Assembly (NCBI GenBank): GCA_025766275.1
Contig: JAFKAC010000015.1
Location: forward strand, 62,001 to 126,000
Length of the DNA: 64,000 nucleotides
Direction: 5' to 3'
DNA from: Lactarius indigo
Lineage: Eukaryota; Basidiomycota; Agaricomycetes; Russulales; Russulaceae
Shown here: positions 57,601 to 64,000 of the stretch, one piece after another
Numbering within the stretch: the first letter of the stretch is position 1
How the letters are laid out: each line of letters begins with the position of its first letter
The notes under the pieces: model-generated
Told to the model about the DNA's origin: nothing
Database searches by the model: none
Seen by the model: only the letters and a program-made list of their open reading frames with translations
Position numbers and translations under genes: made by a program

Positions 57601-59709
57601 CTATACTACTCTGCATTGTGCGGATTTCGTGACCTAACGAAACATCTCATCGCCGAGTACCCGCAGCATGTAAATGCTACGGTTGGTCTTAACATGAGTC
57701 CGCTGGCGGCAGCATTGCGCAACAGGCACATTAAAGTCGCAGAGCTACTACACCAGCATGGCGCGGTCCTGCATACTGGTTACAAAAATTGCACTCTACT
57801 GCACGCTGCGTCATCGGATGGATTGACGGATGCTGCACAATGGTTACTAAGCGTCGGCGTAGATGCGAATGCGCAAGACGACAACGACAGGACTCCACTC
57901 CACCTTGCAGCGGCGATGGGACGCCTGGAAATTGTTCGAATCCTACTAGGGCACGGTGTAGATGTCAGCGTCGCTACGACGATGGGCAACCATACTCCAT
58001 TACATGAAGCATCACGAGGTGGTCACGTCGACGTCGTACGGCTGTTGATCCAGTATGGGGCAGATGCAAACACCGACCTCCAGAGATTATTTCTTCAAGC
58101 GTTATCGTCGCGGAGTGCCGAAACAGTGCTGTTCTTCATTGAACTCGGGGGGGATGTCCACGCACGGGATCGGAGCCACTCGACACCTTTGCATCTCGTG
58201 TTGAAGTCGTTGTCGTTTTCGGTTGATGTTATGCAGACATTGATCGATCACGGGGCAGATGTCAACGCACGGGATGGGAGCCACTCGACACCTCTGCATC
58301 TCGTGTCGCCGCCGCCGTCGTCGTCGTTGTCGTCGTCGTCGTCGTCGAAAGTTGATGTTGTGCGGACATTGATCCATCACGGGGCGGATGTTAACGCACG
58401 GGATCGGAGCCACAAGACACTTTTGCATCTCGAGTCGTCGTCGTTGTCGCCGTCGGTTGATGTTGTACAGACATTGATCGATCACGGGGCAGATGTCAAC
58501 GCACGGGATTGGAGCCACTCGACACCTTTGCATCTCGCGTCGTCGTCGTCGTCGTTTTCGTCGTCGTCGTCAAAAGTTGATGTTGTGCGGACATTGATCA
58601 ATCACGGGGCAGATTTCAATGCACGGGATGGGAGCCACAAGACACCTTTACACCTCGCGTCGTGGTCGTCGTGGTCGGATGTTGCTGTTGTGCAGACATT
58701 GATCGATCACGGGGCAGATGTTAACGCACAGGATCGAAGCCACTCGACACCTTTGCATCTCGTGTCATCGCTGTCGCCGGATGTTGCTGTTGTGCAGACA
58801 TTGATCGATCACGGGGCAGATGTCAACGCACGGGATGGGAGTCACAAGACACCTTTGCATCTCGCGTCGTGGTTGTCGTGGTCGGATGTTGCTGTTGTGC
58901 AGACATTGATCGATCACGGGGCGGATGTCAACGCACGGGATGGGAGCCACTCGACACCCTTACATCTCGCGTCGTCGTCGGAGTCGTCGGAGTCGAATGC
59001 TGCTGTTGTGCAGACATTGATCGATCGCGGGGCAGATGTCAACGCACGGGATGGGAGCCACTCGACACCTTTACATCTCGCGTCATCGTTGGAGTCGTCG
59101 GAGTCGGATGTTGCTGTTGTGCAGACATTGATCGATCGCGGGGCAGATGTCAACGCACGGGATGGGAGCCACAAGACACCCTTACATCTCGCGTCGTTAT
59201 CGTCGTCGAATGTTGCTGTTGTGCAGACATTGATCGATCACGGGGCAGATTTCAATGCACGGGATGGGAGCCACAAGACACCTTTACACCTCGCGTCGTG
59301 GTCGTCGTGGTCGGATGTTGCTGTTGTGCAGACATTGATCGATCACGGGGCAGATGTCAACGCACGGGATGGGAGCCACTCGACACCTTTGCATCTCGCG
59401 TCGTCGTCGTCGTCGTCGTGGTTGGAGTCGAAAGATGATGTTGTGCGGACATTAATCCAGAATGGAGCGGATGTCAACGCACGTAATCAGGGGCAGTCAA
59501 CGCCCTTGCACCTATTTTTTGACAAGCGGCCCACTCTTCGGACACCCGATGCCAAATGCTTGCGCGTGCTACTCGAAAACGATGCGGACGTAGATGCAGT
59601 GGATGATGAAGGCCGGACTCCGTACCAGCTTGCTTCATCAGAAGGATATGGTGAGATGGCACAGTCGCTATTAGACCATCGTGCCGGTGTCGAACAGAGT
59701 AGAACGTAG
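54676..59709 (+). CDS. N2: Goodbye-NACHT-ankyrin STAND protein (NLR-like)
   Basis: Nine exons: 54676-55002, 55054-55104, 55161-55356, 55405-55725, 55782-55841, 55895-56065, 56120-56144, 56198-56803, 56853-59709; 1537 aa. Every intron has the same length as in N1. Exons 1-2 are identical to N1, as is exon 3 up to 55304. Exon 4 is 42 nt shorter (two heptads). Walker A GKPGSGKS, YLILDALDEC and CVTSRPE are intact. The ankyrin array has twelve near-identical units with different linkers (ASWSSWSDVAVV, SSSESSESNAAVV) and clearly differs from N1, whereas NACHT differs little. That suggests the array is the fast-changing recognition part. Confidence 0.92.
58230..59480 (+). repeat. Near-identical ankyrin units in N2
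   Basis: Twelve units with the core TLIDHGADVNARDGSH. Linkers mix TCG runs with TGG, GAG and TTG codons, so polyserine is interrupted by W, E, L and F. Two distant segments are almost the same (58590-58710 and 59240-59360, including the rarer GADFNARD), as expected from unequal exchange or conversion within the array. Confidence 0.88.
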
Positions 59710-60015
59710 CATTCCAATTTTCTGTACCTACCCACACGTCTAGTACTTGTGTCAATTCCGAGCCAGATACCGTCTCCGTTGTTAATATTGATTAGTTTTC
59801 GTGATGCCATACATATATGAAGTGTTGTAACGTTGGGCTTTCGCATTCACAAAATAATAGTGCTCTCAATTTGTGAGATCGAACTTTCGTGGCATGAACA
59901 AGACTCTAAGTACTCCGATGCTGTGAGGCGAGGACACTACAGTGTCGCTGGAGCATGTCGATGGGGGTCGAAAGCGGAGGCCTTGTCATCGCGGTGCGTG
60001 AGAAGGAAAGCTAAG

Positions 60016-60271
60016 AGCCTGTTCGGTTCGGATTCTTCAAAGAATCTGATGCCAGATTCTTTGAAGTGTGACATTACATAAGATACATCATGCCTGTTGT
60101 TCGTACGCAAACCCATACAACCGATTTGGTTGTTGCAAGGTGCCAGTTGCTCATCCGGGCAGCCAGTAGTATAACTAGTATTTGTTTCATCTGTGGCTAT
60201 GGCTGCCCAGATATACTCCACCCCACTATTCAATAAAACTCCCTATCACACCTCCATACTTTCTGGGGAAG
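60016..60271. other. MITE-like fragment
   Basis: Homology with the N1 flank stops at about 60015. The next bases, TGTTCGGTTCGGATTCTTC, hold a short palindrome (AGATTCTTTGAAG with CTTCAAAGAATCT, around 60030-60066). No coding sequence is seen. The other end is cut by the LTR of element E at 60272. Confidence 0.35.
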
Positions 60272-60780
60272 TGTTACGCTCCACCGGCGTTAGTCCGACT
60301 TGGACTCTGAGTAGGTGTAATTGACTTAGCAAAGACTGGGTGAATGGGGATCACGTGTCAACCCAACACTAACTGAACAGGGACCCTCCTGGTACATGCT
60401 GCAGTAAAGATGAAGAAGCACTGTCCCTTGGTGGACAGAAGTAGAAGTACACTTAGTCAGAGACTAAGGTAATCAAGAGACAAGTCAAGAAGGTGGATTT
60501 GAAGAAGACCAAGATGGGGACTCTTGGTCTTCCAGAACAACTACTTATACAGATACATGTGGGCTTTAAAGCGCCGCTAGAACAGTAACTATCCAGTAGC
60601 ATAACTAGCTCGAACCCTAGTACAGCTATCCTAGGATTGAGTCATACATGAGTCATGAATCACATGTAAACTGCATGCTGACTGATACGATATAATAGTC
60701 CATGACTAATACCGAGTCGGGCCATAGTCATAACCAACCATGAGTCATACACAACACCCAATAGAGTCCATACCATAACA
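60272..60780 (-). repeat. 3' LTR of element E
   Basis: 509 bp, TGTTACG to CATAACA on the plus strand, same family as B and D. It keeps the 11-bp hairpin (60504-60532). Confidence 0.9.
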
Positions 60781-60809
60781 TCACCCCCTTTTCAGGAGTG
60801 AGGCCCACC

Positions 60810-62899
60810 TCACAAGTTGATGGTATCCCTGCTAATCTGCCTTACTGCCTCTATTTCATCTTCAACCATCGGCAAGACATTAGCGCGCTCCAATCGGTAG
60901 ATGGAGTCCATCTTGCAATGATGAACAACTCCCTTCTCCTGGAGGCACCAAATGCGCTCCTCCAATCGTTCTTTGGCAAATGCATTCTGCCTATAACAAC
61001 GCACCTCTTCTGTGAGTGTCACATCCCCTATGTGCTGAAGCATGGCATCAGTGGGATGGCGATCCCTGAGCAGAAAGAGATCTTCGTGCGTGATAAAGGT
61101 GTGGTTGTCATGTGGGAGGTGTGGTGTGGTGTACAATGGTCTCTCGTAGATGTACAGGGATCCTGGAACTATTCTGAGAACAAAGGGGTTGCCGGCCTTG
61201 ATGATTTCTATGTGCGAGGCCTGTACTGTAAGTCCATTGGGGAGACGGACCGGGAATGGAACATAATCAGGTCATCCATTGACCTGGAACCCCTCAGGGA
61301 TTTGATGCTGAGGGCGCTGTCGTCTGTGCCGAGTGGCATACAATGAGCAGTGTGGGGCACTGTAATGTATCCCCGGTGCATAGGCATTCCATCTGTGTCA
61401 ATGAGATAGGGAGTAGCCTCTGGGGCTCCAGGGTACTGTTCATAGTCAAGGAATGGGTGTTGTGAGGGGTAGTAATCCTCATAGTGGTTGTCATGCTCAG
61501 CTTGGTCCAATACTCCTTCCGCTCCCTTGCCATCTTGCACTGCAAGGTGGTGATATGCAATTGCTTGGCCTGCCACTTCCATGCCATCTCCTTCCACTCC
61601 CATTTGTAGTTCTTTATTGCATCGGGTCCCTTCAGGGCTCATGAGAGCCGCTTGAATTTGGAAGAGCTCGTCTTCTGTGATGGTGTGGGTTGTGGCTCCG
61701 GTGTCAGGGTCGATGATGTTGTACAATGGCTGAGGTGTTGGTTGAATTGGCATTGGGTTGTCAGAGACCACTCCTGTCATGGGCATAGGAAATCTTTGCA
61801 GTGCCTCAGACAGGTCTGCTGCACTGTCCTGTCGCTGCAGTGGTTGCCCTTCTGTGGGTCGGTTGTTGAGGGGTCATTGTTGAGCCTGTTGATGAGCCCT
61901 TTGCTGTTCTGTGGTAGTGGGAACAACAATGCTGGGGGAGACAAGAGGGGCAATGATGGTTTTGAGGAGGTTGAGGTGGTCATCATGAGGAATGGAAGGC
62001 ATGAAAGAGGATGGTAACTTATCGCATTGAGTGATGGCCCTTATATGCACTTCTTGTTCAGGGTTGGAATTTTTAAACTCCTGAACGGCTTCATCGGCGA
62101 AGACATCATCCTTATTGACCCATTGATTATCCGAGTCAGGATAGCCCTTCCATTTCACAAGGTATTGCAGCCAACATCTTCTGCCAAATCGCCAAGAGTC
62201 TAGAATTTTCTGGACTTTGTATTCTTCCTCGTTATTGACCAAATCAGGTGGCGGGCACTGATAATTTGGTCTGTGCGTGGGTGTTTCGCGATAAGGTGTG
62301 AGAAGATCTATGTGAAACACATTGTGGATGCTCCACTGTGTGGGAAGTTCAAGGCGATAGTTGACGGGAGACATCACCTGAGCGACCTTAAAAGGTCCAT
62401 GGCACTTGGCAGTGAGTTTTGCCGTTGGCTGGTGTGTTCGTAAGTGGCGTCCTTCTAGCCATATGAGGTCTTCTTTGAATTTGGGTGTATCTTTATGTTT
62501 GACCCATGACTTTTGGGCATGGAACATGCAGGAGAAGGCATGCTGTTGTGCCTGTTTGAATTGATCTAGCCATAATGAGACGTGTGGAATAGGGGATGGT
62601 CTATTGATCCAATCAGTGTGGGGGTTGAACCCTGATAGGAGAAAGAATGGGGACTCCCACATGGTCTCGTTGGGCCAGTTGTTATGCGTGAATTCTGCCA
62701 TGGGTAGGTAATGGACCCAGTCATCTTGTCGTTCATTCACCCAGAAGCAAAGATATTATTCGAGCCATTGATTCGTTCGTTCTGATTGGCTGTCGGTGCA
62801 AGGGTGATACGTTGTGGAGATATTCTGGGCAATGCCAAGAATTTTGCATATCTCCTGCATAAACTTTGATGCAAAGCTGGGGTCTTGGTCACTGATGAT
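60810..62899 (-). pseudogene. Element E pol C-terminus, broken
   Basis: Minus strand: integrase core end (about 62899-62700), GPF/Y, a chromodomain (62240-62090, [17 protein letters not shown]) and the C-terminal extension (61786-60810), including ITEDELFQIQAAL and a final coiled coil. Stops near 62757 and 61876 and frame changes near 61300 and 61200 disrupt it. Confidence 0.8.
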
Positions 62900-63121
62900 A
62901 CTCAGTAAAAAGGATTAGTCAAGTGAAGTCGCTAAAATAGGACATCAGTCAAGGAAAAGTCAGCTACAAGTCAAGATTTTTGCACCAGTCAGACAAAGTC
63001 AAGATTTAGTCAACCAAAAATCAATTGAAACTCAGACAAAAATAACAAAAAAAAAACCTTGACTTGGATATTATCCAAGGACATAGCTTGGTCAGTCAAA
63101 GTCAATGCCAGTCAGTTAAAG
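62900..63121. other. GTCA-rich unassigned stretch
   Basis: About 220 bp with many copies of AGTCAA, AGTCAG or AAGTCA, an A-rich run and an imperfect palindrome (TTGGATATTATCCAA near 63064-63078). No reading frame or known family was recognised. It replaces the expected continuation of element E. Confidence 0.5.
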
Positions 63122-63149
63122 TCAAATGAAAATAGGGAATAAATTATGG

Positions 63150-64000
63150 AAAATTGGGAACATCAGGGTGGGTGTGGGTGTAGATGGAATTGGGATGGAG
63201 AACATGGGGGTGGGGTGTGGGTGTGATGGGGATATGGGTGGGGAACATGGGGGTGGGTGAGGGGAACATGAGGGTGGGTAAGGGGAACATGGGGGTGGGG
63301 TGTGGGGAACATGGGGGTGGGTAAGGGGAACATGAGGGTGGGATGTGGGGAACATGGGGGTGGGTAAGGGGAACATGGGTATGGGTGTGGGTGTGGGTGG
63401 GATGGGGATGGGGAACATGGGGGTGGGGTGTGGGTGTGATGGGGATATGGGTGGGGAACATGGGGGTGGGTAAGGGGAACATGAGGGTGGGGTGTGGGGA
63501 ACATGGGGGTGGGTAAGGGGAACATGGGTATGGGTGTGGGTGTGGGTGGGATGGGGATGGGGATGGGGAACATGGGGGTGGGCGAGAGGAACATGAGGGT
63601 GGGTAAGGGGAACATGAGGGTGGATAAGGGGATCATGGGGGCAGGATGTGGGGAACATGGGTATGGGTGGGGGTATGGGTGGGATGGGGATGGGGAACAT
63701 GGGGGTGGGCAAGGGGAACATGAGGGTGGGTAAGGGGAACATGGGGGTGGGGTGTGGGGAACATGGGGGTGGGTAAGGGGAACATGGGGGTGGGGTGTGG
63801 GGAACATGGGTATGGGTGTGGGTATAGGTGGGATGGGGATGGGGAACATGGGGGTGGGGTGTGGATGTGATGGGGATATGGGTGGGGAACATGGGGTGGG
63901 AGAGGGGAACATGGGGGTGGGGTGTGGGGAACATGGGTATGGGTGTGGGTATGGGTGGGATGGGGGTGGGGTGTGGGTGTGATGGGGATATGGGTGGGGA
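63150..64000. repeat. G-rich minisatellite
   Basis: Tandem 21-22 bp units such as GGGGAACATGGGGGTGGGTA alternate with GGGTATGGGTGTGGGTGTGG-type units and continue past the window edge. Almost all G lies on the plus strand. Long His/Pro frames on the minus strand are by-products of the repeat. Confidence 0.9.

Larger units (their letters stand above)
60272..62899 (-). mobile_element. Gypsy chromovirus E, 3' part
   Basis: Minus-strand 3' LTR (60272-60780), polypurine tract, then pol C-terminus back into the integrase core. Gypsy homology ends at about 62899 inside the integrase region, where unrelated sequence begins. The base composition shows many TG/CA where D has CG. The presumed TSD on the left would be GGAAG (60267-60271); its partner is not in the window. 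Confidence 0.85.

Noticed and set aside
63122..63982. His/Pro-rich and Gly/Met-rich frames of up to 270 codons
   Set aside because: All three frames of the minisatellite are open because the repeat lacks stops; no start context or domain.

Overview
The window looks like a transposon-rich accessory segment of a filamentous basidiomycete genome, most likely an agaricomycete. The grounds are very short introns (48-56 nt) in two STAND/NLR genes with a fungal Goodbye-type N-terminus, Ty3/gypsy chromoviruses with C-terminal chromodomains, BED-finger hAT and Ty1/copia relics, and decay almost entirely by C-to-T change at CpG. No rRNA, tRNA or CRISPR was seen. All comparisons were made by eye within the window; no database search was run.

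Left part (1-35759): a nested stack of mobile elements, mostly resolved by target-site duplications (TSDs). A degraded hAT transposon (1-2068, - strand) sits in an LTR of family S (2069-2741). That LTR lies in a Ty1/copia element whose RNase H is cut at 3290 by gypsy element B (- strand, 3291-35298, TSD CCAAG). B is itself interrupted three times: by gypsy A (+ strand, 5061-13733, TSD GTTTC), gypsy C (+ strand, 18348-26066, TSD TTCAC) and gypsy D (- strand, 26708-34512, TSD GTTGT). The 3' LTR of A holds a solo LTR of family S (12923-13696, TSD TACAG). Without the insertions B is about 7.80 kb, against 7.805 kb for intact D. By-eye LTR divergence follows the nesting order: C none, D about 1.4%, A about 3%, B about 3.7%. 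D keeps open gag and pol frames joined by a -1 frameshift site. Gag of C is open but its 3' pol carries clustered indels.

Middle part (35760-60015): the resident locus. It is made of head-to-head pairs of a minus-strand gene Z (large, low-complexity, with a CDCA7/zf-4CXXC_R1-type cysteine cluster) and a plus-strand NLR (Goodbye domain, heptad coiled coil, NACHT, ankyrin array). Four pairs lie in tandem: Z0 with an NLR relic, Z1 with N1, Z2 with an NLR relic, Z3 with N2. The repeating unit is a block of about 13.3 kb holding two pairs. N1 (1520 aa) and N2 (1537 aa) are intact nine-exon genes; Z2 is the only Z copy with a complete cysteine cluster. The ankyrin units are nearly identical and separated by variable (TCG)n polyserine tracts, a pattern known from fungal self/non-self NLRs. 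The paired arrangement is the best candidate for an undescribed system here.

Right part (60016-64000): a MITE-like fragment, the 3' portion of another minus-strand gypsy element (E, 60272-62899), a GTCA-rich unassigned stretch, and a G-rich minisatellite running off the window.
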